From Xiphydria camelus (Eukaryota > Arthropoda > Insecta > Hymenoptera > Xiphydriidae), in assembly GCA_963678675.1 (NCBI GenBank), contig OY783198.1:23608684-23672683 (forward strand): 64,000 nt of DNA. The letters are read 5' to 3'. Below are positions 22,625 to 34,674 of the stretch, piece by piece. Each line of letters begins with the position of its first letter. The first letter of the stretch is position 1. A model generated the notes under the pieces. It searched no databases, was not told the DNA's origin, and saw only the letters and a list, made by a program, of their open reading frames with translations. The translations under genes and the position numbers were made by a program.

Positions 22625-25322
22625 TTCCAAGGAGAAATAAAATCTCCTCCACCCGCTGAGAACTCTAGTGCGGAGCACGCGCGCTTGCATCCCGCAGGAG
22701 CTGAACGAATGGCACGGCTCCGGAGGTAGTATCATTGCCGGGAGAACAGGCACCGTTAGATTTATCCTCGCTTCTATTGAGACACGATCGTTTATATTCG
22801 TGGAATAGAAATTCGCCGGGATCCCATCTCGAATCGCACTTTTCAAGTCGACTACACCTCTTCCCAGGGATCCCGAGACGTCGGCGGGACGAGTGGTGGA
22901 GTCCCTGGAATTGGATGTTAACACATGACCTCGTGTCAGTCTCCGAGATTTTCCAGAGGTTGAAGGGTTGAGGAGGAGGAGGAGGAGGGTGGGTCAGAGT
23001 TCGCTGATTGAACCTCGACCGATCGACCGTCGTCTCTCCTCCACCCGCACCCTCCAGGAGCCATATTCCGAATGCTTCCATCGTCCGCTTCTGTTTGTCG
23101 ATCTTTATACCCTTCTTCATTTTTTAAACGAAGGAGAAAGGGGGAACTTATCGTTTCATTTCGCGACCGCGATATCATCGTCGCAACGAACGGATGCGAT
23201 TCTGAAACTCGTCAATTTTTCTCATCCCCTTCGCGACTCCCACTTTTTCTCCGCTCCCCTTCGCCCGCCCCTTCGTCGATTTGACGCATCGACACGTACT
23301 TCGATATCAATTCAGCGTTTAAACTTTTTGCCCCTCGGACCTTATCGCGCGACACCTCCCCTCCGCGTCTCCGTCCTCCTCCACCCCGATTCTTACCGAT
23401 TTCGTATTCTTATATTCCGCGCTCGTGACTTTTTCATTTTCGCACAAAGCGTCACGCGGGTCCATCCGCGGAACGTTTTTTCCTGGACGCCCGCCAATAT
23501 TTCCCCGCGCTACGAACGTCTCACTCGCGCCGTCGGAACGGGGGGAGAGAAAATTCTCAATCTCCGATAGGTTCGGGCGGAGGCGCGAGGGTGGAAGAGA
23601 GAAAGCCGTGGTAATGGAGAGGACGGCGCGAGAGACGGGGTAGAGTTTTGGGAGGGTTGCGCGAAGAAGAGAGAGCGAGGTGGAAATAAGGGCGAGGAAT
23701 AAGGGAGAACGAAGGGGAAAGGGTGGCGCGGAGTAGGGGGATAACGCGAGGAGCCTTATGATTGGTTCATTCGATTTGCATCGGAATTGTAATCATGCGA
23801 CACATGGCTCGGACTAACACCTTCTTCCGTTTCCACCACTGAAAGACAGCCCTCGTATCCGCCGTCGGGTGGATCATTTCAGGCGTGCGTGACGTTGCGC
23901 GGGAGCGCCTGAGAGGCGGTTGGGTGCGAGAGATTCGACGGGTTCGCGTGGAGCGAACGCGCGAAGCGGGACGCAGGTGGAAGTGGGACGCGTAACGGTG
24001 CGTTGAACCGCGAGGGTGCCGACTGCCGAGGAGTTTCGAGATGATCCGTGAAATAATCCTGGGATTGGAAAGATTTGAATTGACCGTAGATACACCTCCT
24101 CTCTCCGAACGTCACCTACCCGTTCGGTTGGCATCCAAGGGGAGCGACTCTGTCGGGAAAATGACGGATATTCCGGGCAAATATAGCAAATTGTATTCCG
24201 GGTGGGAAAATGCTCGAACTCTTCGACGGTTTAACTCGTCAGTTGAGAAACTGTCGCGAGATGGTACATTTTAAATAAAATATGCAGTCGGTCATTATAA
24301 AATCGAGAGCAACTGCGCATCGCGTCGGACATCCGAGTGACGGGGAATACCTACATATCTCTTTTCGTATATTTCTTTTTAGTGTGAGAATCAGCTACCC
24401 GAAGAAGATTTAAGACCCCCTCACATTTTACGAAGGCAAAAATATAATGTTACTCAACGTGTATTTTTAATTGAGACCGGCACCGCGAGAAAAAATTGGT
24501 TACATCATCCATTATTCCGTCTGTACCATTAGGGGAGCGGAATTACACGGTACTCTCCTCTAAAGGTGTATTCGGTTATCCATTTTACGGGAAGGTAGAA
24601 AGGGGTGGGAACCGCAAGGAAAACAGATCGTCGACTCTAGATACCGAACGAGCGAGTAAGGAGGACGGTAAGTCTCGGGGTCCCGATAGATTCGCATGAA
24701 TATTCCACAACGAGGCTTTTTATGCAGTCGACCAACCCTCCTCGGCTCGGGTGTGCTCGCAACGTCACAGAGTCTACCCTCGGTTTGCGCCCCGAACCAG
24801 TAAAGCAGAGCGGCTGCAGGGTTTATCCTTTGAGCCGCAACTCTCGGCTCGCTCCTCTGTACACTGGCATTCTCGCTTTCTCTCATTTTTAGTTTCCGCT
24901 CGCTTATAGACAGATCGAGCGGTACATACGCGCATACATATACGTGTATGGCTCAATTTTTCCTCCGTTCGACGAGTCGCCCGGTGATTTTCCAGCCGCG
25001 AACGACTCGAAAGTGAGAGCAGTCGTGATTCTCCGCGGTTCGCGATAGCAAATTTCGCGGTAAACACGTTATAACCTTCTCCTCGATGACGCGCACGAAA
25101 AACGGGAGCAAAATAAATACAGACCGAGAGAGCGGAGAGCCCCGAGCGCCGTAGTGGCGCTTTTCAAAGGGGAACCTGTATAGGGGTGGGAGGAGAGGGA
25201 AGAATAAAGGAAAAGGCTACCACCACACGGTGGGTACGCAGCGAACGTTCTTCCGAGTTATCGGTTTATTTTTCGAATGCAAATACCTGGAATAATCCAT
25301 ATTTTATGCCAAGATGATACCG
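22625..25322. other. Gene-free stretch
   Basis: No gene recognised. It is CG-rich with GGA/TCC-rich patches near 22972-22990. A 200-codon plus-strand frame at 22968-23570 begins inside the GGA tract and is Arg/Ser/Phe-rich, so it is treated as chance. Confidence 0.4.
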
Positions 25323-25349
25323 CGTCGTCGTCGTCGTCGTCGTCGTCGA
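25323..25349. repeat. (GTC)n microsatellite
   Basis: Nine GTC/CGT units. On the minus strand one frame reads as poly-aspartate, which is a translation artefact. Confidence 0.95.
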
Positions 25350-25529
25350 CGACCAGGCGTGCTCGCGGAAAGTTTATTCGCAAAGTTTTCGAGTCACGCG
25401 GAGAGAAAAGTGAGGCGAGAGATGCGCGGGAGGCGGGAGATAGTGGCTCATAGTTTAAACGTGGAATCGTCGGCTTTAAAATACTTGATGTACGTCTCCA
25501 GCGAACGCTTCGCAATCGTATATATATTG

Positions 25530-25554
25530 CCCCCCCCCCCCCCCCCCCCCCCCC
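25530..25554. repeat. Homopolymer C25
   Basis: Twenty-five consecutive C, the longest homopolymer in the window. It is preceded by TATATATTG. The run gives spurious poly-Pro and poly-Gly frames. Confidence 0.95.
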
Positions 25555-26740
25555 TCGAGTGATCGAGCGTGGGTTGGTTTCCCGCGCGGGCATTGTATTT
25601 CGGTAAATGTTTGTCAAATATTATTCCATTTCTTTTATTCAATTTTTTGTATAGCCTCTGGATTGTGAATACCTTCGACATTACGCACAGAGATTAAGTA
25701 TTGTACTTTTATATCAGGACAAACATCGTGCGATGCTGATCTCTAACAATATGTTCCATCATCCGATAGTTTGCTCATCCACTCCTCTTACATATTTGTA
25801 CAACTTTGCCTCGGCAAAAGTCCCACTCGAGGGAAGAAAAGTCAAAACCAACTCTCGCGATTGCAGTACACACGTGCTGCGTATCCGTAGGAATGTTTGC
25901 GCCAACTAAACTTTGGACGACAGTTTATCTTGGCCACTTGCCGCAACTCACTCGAGAGATCACATATCGGCACGAATGGATGTCCGACGTTCGATGCGAG
26001 CGAGACTTTCACGCTCGGACTCACATTTCTCGTAATGGTCGTTCAGAGGTGTTCGATCTCGATGTCTGTGACGAGATGCGAAACTAGGAACGTCATAAAA
26101 CTCGGACACTTTGCTTCCATGTTTAAGGTTTTTCTTTTGACAGAGAGGACGATAAACCGAATTCATTAAAATTTTTTAATCGCACATGGTGGTTCGGCAC
26201 CGGTGATATTCCGAGGGTCGAATCGGCTTCGAGGTGATCGAGGACTCGATCGCGACAAATACGGTGGATCAAGGCGTCGACTACATCGCTTTTTCGCAGC
26301 AGGGCGTCGCGAAGGGTTGGGGAAAGGTGAGGATTTTCGTTGTCGCGCTGGAAAAGGAAAATCCTTGAGCTCGACAGATGCCTGAAATAACGCCGACGTA
26401 TTTTCTTTCAATCTGATCGGATCTGATCGGAGACCGGAGCCGTATCAGTCGAGTGATGAAATGAAACGAAAGAGGGGGGTTGAAGTGGAAATCGGTCGGT
26501 CCGTCGTTGACTTTCCGGAGAACGGTGTCGCTCGGCGGTCGAATGTCCGCGCGGAAGGATCGTAGAATGAAATCGTTTTCGATGACGACAAAAGTAATGT
26601 TCATCGGGGCACAGGGTCTCGCGATTCGGCGGACATGCTCCGCAAAATTTCATGAAATCGACTGAATCAAGCTCTGCTTCGCTCAATTATCTCGGCGGTC
26701 GTATCTCTCCGCGTAGAAATGACTTAGCGGGAACTATTAT
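25555..26740. other. Gene-free stretch
   Basis: No gene or mobile element recognised. All frames here are short and without domains. Confidence 0.4.
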
Positions 26741-27200
26741 AAAAAGCTAAAAGCTCGTTCCGCTCGACAATGATCCCCGGAACAAACGGTTCAACACGAC
26801 ACGCGTGCACGTCGTGATACTTTCAAATGTTCATCCCCCTTTTCCGTAACGCTCTAATCGCGTCAACATCCGCCACCCTCTCATCGTGTGCCATGTAACT
26901 ACATATGGACGCCCCGTGCGTGTCACATATGGAAGTGTGTGGAAATGTGATATTTTGTAAACGTATGACTAAAAAGCTAAAAGCTCGCTTCACTCGACGG
27001 TGGTCGTAATTATATTATCCATTCGGGGGGTATACGGTATACATATTATACATACTTTATGATACCCGTAGACATCCATCACCCTCCTTTACCGCTGCGT
27101 TCTATGTGCGCTCACATCATTATATGTAGACGCCGGGCGTCTCGCGCATGGAAGTGTGTAGAAATTGTACCCGGTACGTGTATACGTGACCCGAGTGTGC
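26741..27200. repeat. Diverged tandem duplication, unit about 220-230 bp
   Basis: AAAAAGCTAAAAGCTCG occurs at 26741 and again at 26971. Downstream, a block with CATC..CACCCTC, TATGGACGCC or TGTAGACGCC, and GGAAGTGTGT recurs at about 26866-26945 and 27075-27165. The offsets (230 and about 219) show that indels have accumulated. Both copies are non-coding. Confidence 0.7.
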
Positions 27201-27588
27201 ATTAATAATATAAACGGTGGTATGTAATGGACTGGTAGCTAATTCAATGGTACAGTGCGTGCGGCTAATTGAGCTATTAGCAGACACCTCGGGACTAATT
27301 AACCGGCCGTTGAGCTCGAACTTTTTACGAGCCAGACGCATCAAAGAGCTTTTTCCAGGGATTACAGGAAGCACCGGGGTTCTGAATATGACGTGAAAAG
27401 ATTTTCACACGATCTCTGTCGTTCTGAACGACTTCGAAATGCCGGTGCGTATGTGATACGAAAATAGAGAAGTTTTCTATGTCGATATTCTCACGGATGT
27501 CAACTCGGATGAAGGAAAAAGTGAGTTGTTACCCTGATTACGGCGAAGGACATTATTCAAATGTAACGCCTTTAACTCATACGGAGAA

Positions 27589-27605
27589 CGCGCGCGCGCG
27601 CGCGC
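27589..27605. repeat. (CG)n tract
   Basis: Alternating CG directly beside the GA/GAA tail of the minus-strand retrotransposon end. Confidence 0.9.
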
Positions 27606-27611
27606 TGGTGC

Positions 27612-27904
27612 GAGAGAGAGAGAAGAAGAAGAAGCATTTATTTTGCTCTATAGCCGCAGAGGCCCTCTGAGAGCACGCAAAAGGTAGGAACAAATGAATA
27701 ACAAAGAAAGCAACTAAGAGAGTAAACGAGTGAAAAGAGACAAAGTAAATAATAGATAATAGAACGGCCTAGACTAGGAAAATAAGGTAAATAAAAATGT
27801 TTACAAAACAAATAATACGGACTAAACTAACAAAGTAAAGTATACTAAGAGGAAGTAAATGATATGAATAAGCGCTTAAGAAGTACGCAAACGCAAAAAC
27901 GCAA
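27612..27904 (-). mobile_element. 3' UTR end of a non-LTR retrotransposon (copy B), minus strand
   Basis: Read on the minus strand, this is closely similar to the 3' UTR at 37400-37736. Shared landmarks are AAGCGCTTA, TTTACTTCC, TAGTCTAGGCCGTTCTATTA, the hairpin GCTCTCAGAGGGCC...AGAGC, an AATAAAT signal and a CTT/CT-repeat tail (27612-27634). No coding sequence remains; the copy is heavily 5'-truncated, as is usual for LINE insertions. Its truncated end abuts the ATTCT-repeat tail of another LINE end (copy C), so it apparently inserted beside that tail. Confidence 0.85.
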
Positions 27905-27970
27905 GAGAATAGAATAGAATAGCATTTATTGAGCTCTAGGGCGTATCCTCTAAGAGCTGATGGGAAAGCC
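27905..27970 (-). mobile_element. 3' end of a related non-LTR retrotransposon (copy C), minus strand
   Basis: On the minus strand the sequence reads AGCTCTTAGAGG..CCCTAGAGCT (hairpin, 27932-27958), then CAATAAATGC and an (ATTCT)n tail (27905-27926). The layout is the same as copies A and B (hairpin, AATAAA-like signal, short-repeat tail), but the sequence and tail unit differ, so it is probably a sister family. Only about 65 bp survive before a (GA)n tract. Confidence 0.7.
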
Positions 27971-27979
27971 AAATTAATA

Positions 27980-27982
<3 letters not shown>

Positions 27983-28012
<30 letters not shown>
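27983..28012. repeat. (GA)n microsatellite
   Basis: About 15 perfect units, next to the retrotransposon ends. Confidence 0.95.
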
Positions 28013-28016
<4 letters not shown>

Positions 28017-31000
28017 AAGGAACGAGCCAAGTCCGTTATGCCTTCGTTGATCGTAAGTGGATCAACGGGCAATGTCGAAATCATGCTAATACTCGATGCA
28101 TCGCGTGCTCTACACGCGTGTTATAAATACCGATACGCGCTGTTTCAATCAACTATACTGTTCCAAGCAGAGACTGCCGCGGTAATTTACGCCGTAATGC
28201 ACAATACGACAACCCCTGCAGTACGAGCGGGTTGTCGCGCCATGTAACTCGGCGTGATACCGAGCACCGAGAGCCGCTCGCCGAGTAGCGTTCGAGACGG
28301 TAATGGCGAAAATTCGAAAAGCATCCTCGTGTGTTTCCCGCCGTACACGAGTCGCCAGCAGATTCTCGCCCCCGGCTGCAGCGTGGAGCAGATAGAGCAG
28401 CTTGCAAAAAGTTACACGATTTTTCAGCAGACGCGCGGTGTATAAAGACCGACTGAATCGTCGTCAGCTTCGTCGCCGCCCTGCAATCCTCCCAAGCAGA
28501 TCCCTCGTATCGAGGGAATTTTTCTCGGGGCAAATTTCATCCCCCCATTCCGATCGTTCCAGGCTCAGAGCCACACGCGTGCCCCCGAAACCTCCATTTC
28601 TATATCCGAAAAGTCTGATTCGCGCGCGGTTATTTACCTGGCAATTCGGCGCCTGGGAATGGCAGGTGTTCCGCGCGATAATCGTTCGCACTCGCCGCGT
28701 CGGAATTACATTCGCACCAGACACGAAGCCCGGGCGCGAGAACTGACCCGAATCGCGCGCGCGAACCGAAAGGGGCGATTACTTGTCGTCGCCGCTTCAC
28801 GCCGCCCAGAAATTGCGCCGGCGGCTACACTTCGCGGTGCAATACCTTTCGAATAATTTCCAAGGGGCGGCGACCCGTTTCAAGGCGTCGTCTCGCGAGA
28901 GGCGACTCGGGCCTGGCAGCGAGTCAACTCCGGCGCGATTTTCGCGGTGGATTTAGAGGACGTGTATATAAGTGTGCCGTCCGACGTTGCCGTGCGGGGG
29001 ATCCCCGGTGCGAACGGCGTCCCGTTATTCCGTCAGATCAAACGACCCGTCGCGCGGATTACGGGCGAAACAATCGGAGCGACGCTCGAGGAATTAACCG
29101 GCGCGCTTGTTTTTTCCTATAAGACCGCGGTACTCCGCCGTAGGAGAGTCCAAGGAAAATAAGCAAGCGCGTGTCTTTCCTCATTATCACCGTCCAACGA
29201 ATTTCGGCCTGGACTATTTTACAGGAGGAGGCGAGAAGGCGTCCACGAGAAAGGAGAAGTCGCCCTTTTCTCGCGTCCGAGCGCAATCATCCGTTCGGTG
29301 GAAAAGCGCGCGAACGATTGCGGGAAACTTGCGCGCGTACACAACCGCAACGAGGAAGACATGAGAAATGTAGCTTCACCCGAGCGACTCGGAAATAAGC
29401 TCGGCCTTCGCGAAAGCCACGAAAATGCGGGGGGGGGGGCGTAATCATTTTCGGAAGCTTCCGCCGCAGCTCAATTTTTACAGGCTGTAAAACAATGAGC
29501 CGTTTGCGCGCGTGGACGAGTCATCGTATACATATGCGTACTCGGGGGAGGCGCATTCTCGTTATTTTTATATACGTCTCCCCTTCGGAGCGACGCGCGT
29601 GCACGCTGTCGTTCCTCGAAAAAGCTCGGCTCGCATCTACACGCATCTCGTATCCGTCTACCGATTTTTCTTCTTCAAGATCACGCACCACTCGTGCCGG
29701 ATTATTTCGATTTTTACCACGGAAAAATCGTCTACGAACGACACACACATCCTCACCTCGGCTTGTTCTCCAAATTTGGCGACTCTTCCGGGGACTTGTA
29801 GTTGCAACCGGTCTGCAACAGAAAGAGAAAAGCGAGATGACGTACACGGATTCCTGGAAGAAAAACAGACGGTTCGACGCGACGGGCGCTCGAAACGCGC
29901 GGCGGTGGTAAGAGAAAAAAACAAAAGTGACGACGTTTCAACGCCCGATTGACGTCACTCGGCCCGGAGTACTCGGCCTGCCCTTGAGGCGTGCTTGTCG
30001 CTCGACTCTGCGTGGACGGACAACCGTTAACGTGGACGTTACCGGTCGGACGTTGGTTGAGACGCTGAGTATACCACGTCTGCACGTAAGCATAGTCGGC
30101 GCGACGATTAACACGCTCTCCACGCGGTTTGGCATGGAATACGATAAGGGCTACTCGTCACCGTTGGCAGGCTCTCCGTTTGGCACCCGGGTGCCTCGAA
30201 ACATCTGGTTGCACCCAACGAATTGCGCCGATAAATCACGCCAAGTCAAACGTTTAGCAGGTACTGGCATATTAATGCGTGTATTTAGTATCACGGAGAA
30301 ATGCGCGCAGCGCGGGCGCTGTAAAATTTACTTATCCCCGCTATAGCCGTATCGTTTCCCGCTCGAAAAGCCGACCGAATATTCGGCCATCGAGCGGCCG
30401 TTATCGCGGATGCGATTGTTATTGCAATTATGTTTGCAATCGGTAGGATGACGGCGCCGGCATCGGCCCCCGCATCGTAATCGCTCAACGAAACAATCGC
30501 CCACCGCGCATTGAGTTTCGCGAATTGTCTGAAAAATCCACGACGGATCGTTACGCGATATCGTTTTCGCGTGACTGTTTGCAAATCGCCATCGATTTTT
30601 CATTCGTTTGAGAGGGGGCAGAAAAAATCATTTTCGAATTTTACCGTACGGTATTCTTAAAAAGGACCAATAGAATCCATACGATAGGGCGATCTACGTA
30701 CCGGTAAACGTGTGGGTGACTAAAGAGGAATCGTCGAAACTCGGAAATCGCTTCGCGACGATGCGAGGATCAATGGATTTTGGAGCGACTCCGAAATCCA
30801 CGATTTCGACGACTCGGTTATCGAGCGAAGATGCGCGATTCTTCGCGAAGTCGGTGGATTGTCTCCGCGGTGTTGCTTCGAGCTCCTCGTTATCGTACGA
30901 CACGGCTATATCAACGTTCACTCGTCACTTTGCACTGAACGCGCGGACGGAGCTTCCTGGCCTCTCCCGACACGTACGAGTACATCCTCCGACGCCGTTC

Positions 31001-31464
31001 GACGAACTACGAATTACCATCGCTATATTCAACGCTCGTAACCGATCACCACCGAACACAGCGGAAGACGTGTATATTTTTTCGGCAGAATGCCGTGTCA
31101 CCTTCCTCAGCCACTCAAAACGAACGCTCCCTCCCGATGCATTCGACGTCACCTCGATTAATCGGCGCGCGTTTCACTTTCCTCGATCGCGATCGCAGCC
31201 ACCTGGGTGCATTCGGTAAGCGAGCGCAGTATCGCAGAGGGACTCCGCCGCGAAGTAGATAAGCTTCCGCGTGCAAGTAACCGCGCTCTCTCGGACTTTC
31301 ACTCGATTGAATCGCGCGTGCCAGGCGAGAGTCGTGCTTGGCGCGCGAGAGTGACTCTTGGCTCTCTTGGCACTTGGCTCTCGGCAAAAGAGTCTCTCGG
31401 TCGTTCTCTGTCTCGCGGAGAGTAGATCGGAGTAGGAGGACGCGACGGCGGGCTGGTGGGGAAA
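28013..31464. other. Gene-free CG-rich stretch
   Basis: No gene recognised. A G10 run lies near 29429-29438. Overlapping frames of 130-170 codons on both strands (29495-30085 and 30710-31219) have no recognisable domain. Confidence 0.4.
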
Positions 31465-31499
31465 GAGGAGGAGGAGGAGGAGGAGGAGGAGGAGGAGAA
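31465..31499. repeat. (GGA)n polypurine microsatellite
   Basis: About 11 GAG/GGA units, translated spuriously as poly-Glu or, in antisense, poly-Ser or poly-Leu. Confidence 0.95.
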
Positions 31500-32262
31500 G
31501 AAGACGACACCGGCGAGCCTCTTCTCGACTGACTGGACCGAAATACACGGTCTCGTAGGTCTACATATATATCCACTACGGAGGAGTTTCGGGACACGGC
31601 GTACCAGAGAGTGGCCCATACAGCTCGGCTCTAATGCAGGAGAGTGTAGTGAGGTGTTCCCGTATCGAGGGAAACTACATCCCTTCCTCCTCCGCGCCCT
31701 CTCGCCATCCCGCGCTATTTTCGTCGGATTTCATCCGAGTAATCTCTTTTATTTTTCTCTGAATAATAAAAGTCGTCGACGCTGCCGCGCGGGAGATGCT
31801 CCCCGGGGACGACGCGACGTCGCAAAGTTTCCTTCCTCCGGCGGAGAGCCCGCCGCGCGCGCAGGCACGCGTTTTTCTCGAAGAAGAGAGGCACGCGACG
31901 AGGAGACTCGAGACTGGGAAACACGAGAAGAAACGACGCGAGATTAGGATTCGCGCGCGAGCGATGAGCCGAGAAAGGAATTTTTGAAAATGACACGGCC
32001 GATTTATACGAATGTACGCGCTCGGATGCTGCGCAGCTACACTCGTGCCATCGTCGATGAAACGTTTAGGAAGAATTGCAAGAGAAAGTGCGAACGCTTG
32101 ATCGATACCGAGAGAGGCGACCGCCCGTTTTCAAATACGCGGACGAACGAGCGTAGACTCCCGTATTTCGAGCTTTCCGATCGTTTATCGAGGAAACTCT
32201 TGATGCGCGGCATCGACGTCGGAGAACCCGATCGCCACAGAATGAAGCGTCAACTCGCACGG

Positions 32263-32296
<34 letters not shown>

Positions 32297-33139
32297 ATCG
32301 GTATCGGAGCATCCGAGGGCCGGCATTGTAAGCGAGGGCTTAACGCCGGCGTTAGCGTCAACGTAGCGTCAGCCTGATCACCGGGAAGTGTCGCCATTGT
32401 CCACCGCTAATCTGATCACAGACGCTCCTCTCTTACCGCAATGTTTGTTCGCGGTTACGTTGGAGCGGATCGGGTCCAACCGTAGGTCCGAGTGCTTCGG
32501 TCCTGAATCCTCCCCGCCGGCTGAGTGACCGGGATATAAAATACGACCCCCCCCCCTCCTCCCTCCCTCCCTCCCTCACACTACCGCGGAAACGTTATTT
32601 ACGTCAGAACGGATTTCTTTCGCCGTTAACCTCTCCGTGGTGCGCGGGGAGAAAGGAAACTCGATTCGTTTCGCGATAATTGCTACCATTGCTACCACTA
32701 CTTTCGTACGGCAATTCTACTTACACGTAGATCAATTCTTGATTAGTCCATGTTTCAATTTTAACCGAAGGATTTCATTTCGAACGACTTGTTTCGACGA
32801 ACGGAAAAATGTTTGATATACGAATAAAACAATTTCCCATGAACGCTCGTGAAAGCCTCGTAGAAATATTACACAACATTAACGTGGAGTGTTTTTAATT
32901 TAGGCTAAGAGTGTAGCTGAAGGAATTTTAATTACTGGGATAAAGAATACCTCTGTACTGATTATAAAAAAAAAAGTGCTCAGATTGTCGTTACTTTGTG
33001 TACTTCTCACTTTTACGCGGGGTCACGCAGACGAGCCTGTAACGCGCGGGGTTGCAAAACACCGCGAAACCCCAAAATCCTATTATTAAAGACTCGCTCC
33101 CGAGCGAACAAAATCCACTATTCCGCGTATGGCATGGTT
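31500..33139. other. Gene-free stretch
   Basis: CG-rich to about 32680, then AT-rich. It includes a (CT)n at 32263-32290 and a C/CCCT tract at 32547-32577. No gene recognised. Confidence 0.4.
32263..32290. repeat. (CT)n microsatellite
   Basis: Fourteen CT units. Confidence 0.95.
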
Positions 33140-33237
33140 ACCATTGCCACAGTGGTCGCTCTGGTCTTATTGCATCAATCGCTTCGAAACCATTGCCACA
33201 GTGGTCGCTCTGGTCTTATTGCATCAATCGCTTCGAA
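33140..33237. repeat. 49-bp perfect tandem duplication
   Basis: Two consecutive 49-bp units starting ACCATTGCCACAGTGG and ending GCTTCGAA appear identical. The unit length is not a multiple of three. Perfect identity implies a recent event or an assembly artefact. Confidence 0.95.
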
Positions 33238-34352
33238 GCAAATGTTACTCCAAAGTTTCCCCGCGTTCCTCACTGACCGTATAACGTTCGTAACTCGATT
33301 CGCAGCGGGAAACGCAGGTAACTCACGAACTCGACACCTCTCAAAATTAATTGGGGCGCCACTCTCTTCGAGGAACTTCGGTTAAATACGCTGGTTTAAA
33401 TCCGAGACTCAGTCGAGAGCGGAGAAGGACCCGCGAGTAGGTTAAAATTGTGAGGAAAGGAGGGAAATGTGGAGACAGACACACACGGAGAGAGAGAAAG
33501 CCGAAGAGGTATGTAAAAAGGACTTCCCCGCGGAGGTGAAGTTAGAAATTCGAAAAATAGAAGGTTATCCACGCACCCGGGTGGACGAGCACGAAGCGGA
33601 GGAGTAAAATATTTTTGAAGCGAGGGTACGCAAAGTAAGAGCCACTCTCTAATTAGCTCGGTGGAGGGGTTTTTTGTTTAATTAACACGCACGTGGTAAA
33701 CTACGCGCGCAGTTCGCTGCACACCACGGCCTTCCTTTTTTTTAATCTCTTTTCGACTCGTTATATACGTATATCTATACGGCATAGGCATCAGCTTACC
33801 GAAGCTTCGCGCTCAAAGGAGTCGCGTAACGACTACAGGATGTTCTCGTCAATTGCGATTATCTCTCACCGAAGGGGGGGACCGCTTTAAAAGTATTTTT
33901 CTTCATTATCGCGCGAAAAAATTTCATGATCACATTGACGTGAAAGACGCATGACCTTGCGTGTGCTGCAACGCGATACGATGACAAACATAAAGATTAA
34001 CGAATCTTTCTGAAAAATAATCGTTATCTTCGTCCTCGTCGAGCTCGCTTCGCTGGAAAGTGAAAATTGCCACAAACGAGCGCAACGCTTCCACCGACGA
34101 GTAAGTATACGAGTATAAGGTTTGCTCGGTGGGGGTGTCACTCGTACAACGATGCGTCTTAGGTGCCATTTCGTATTCCCTTCCAGCTGCGTACTTGTGT
34201 AGAATAGTTTTGGCATCGCCGAAAAGACGCGAAGAATTTTCTCAGTACATTCGGATGGATATCGAAAATCAACAAATTTCTCTATAGGTGTGTACAACTC
34301 GGTACGCCGGGACGTGCGAGAAAAAGAGATGACAACGTTGGGATAACGGGGT
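33238..34352. other. Gene-free stretch
   Basis: No gene, RNA or mobile element recognised. Confidence 0.4.
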
Positions 34353-34407
34353 ACATATATATATATATATATATCCTATGTACATATATATATATATGTA
34401 TGTATAT
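34353..34407. repeat. Imperfect (AT)n/(GTAT)n tract
   Basis: Two AT runs separated by CCTATGTAC, followed by GTATGTATATA. Confidence 0.9.
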
Positions 34408-34623
34408 AGGAGAAGTCTCGAGCACACATAAACACGCGTAATCCCTCGTAGGTATCCTACGAGGGTGTTCCGAGCTTCCGACGCGACGGTCTGGTGTACA
34501 GTTCAGTTCAGTCTGGTTCGGTGGTGGACGTTAGGTGCAGGTGGCGCCGCGTATTTATAGCCAAGCCGTGACTCCTCTCTTCTTCCTCTCTTCCTCTTCG
34601 ATAACAACCTTCCGCGAGCCTCG

Positions 34624-34634
<11 letters not shown>

Positions 34635-34674
<40 letters not shown>
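34635..34674. repeat. Compound (CT)n(CA)n microsatellite
   Basis: About 14 CT units continue directly into about 6 CA units. Confidence 0.95.

Noticed and set aside
33140..33237. CRISPR-like array
   Set aside because: Two adjacent identical units without spacers in an animal genome; a simple tandem duplication.
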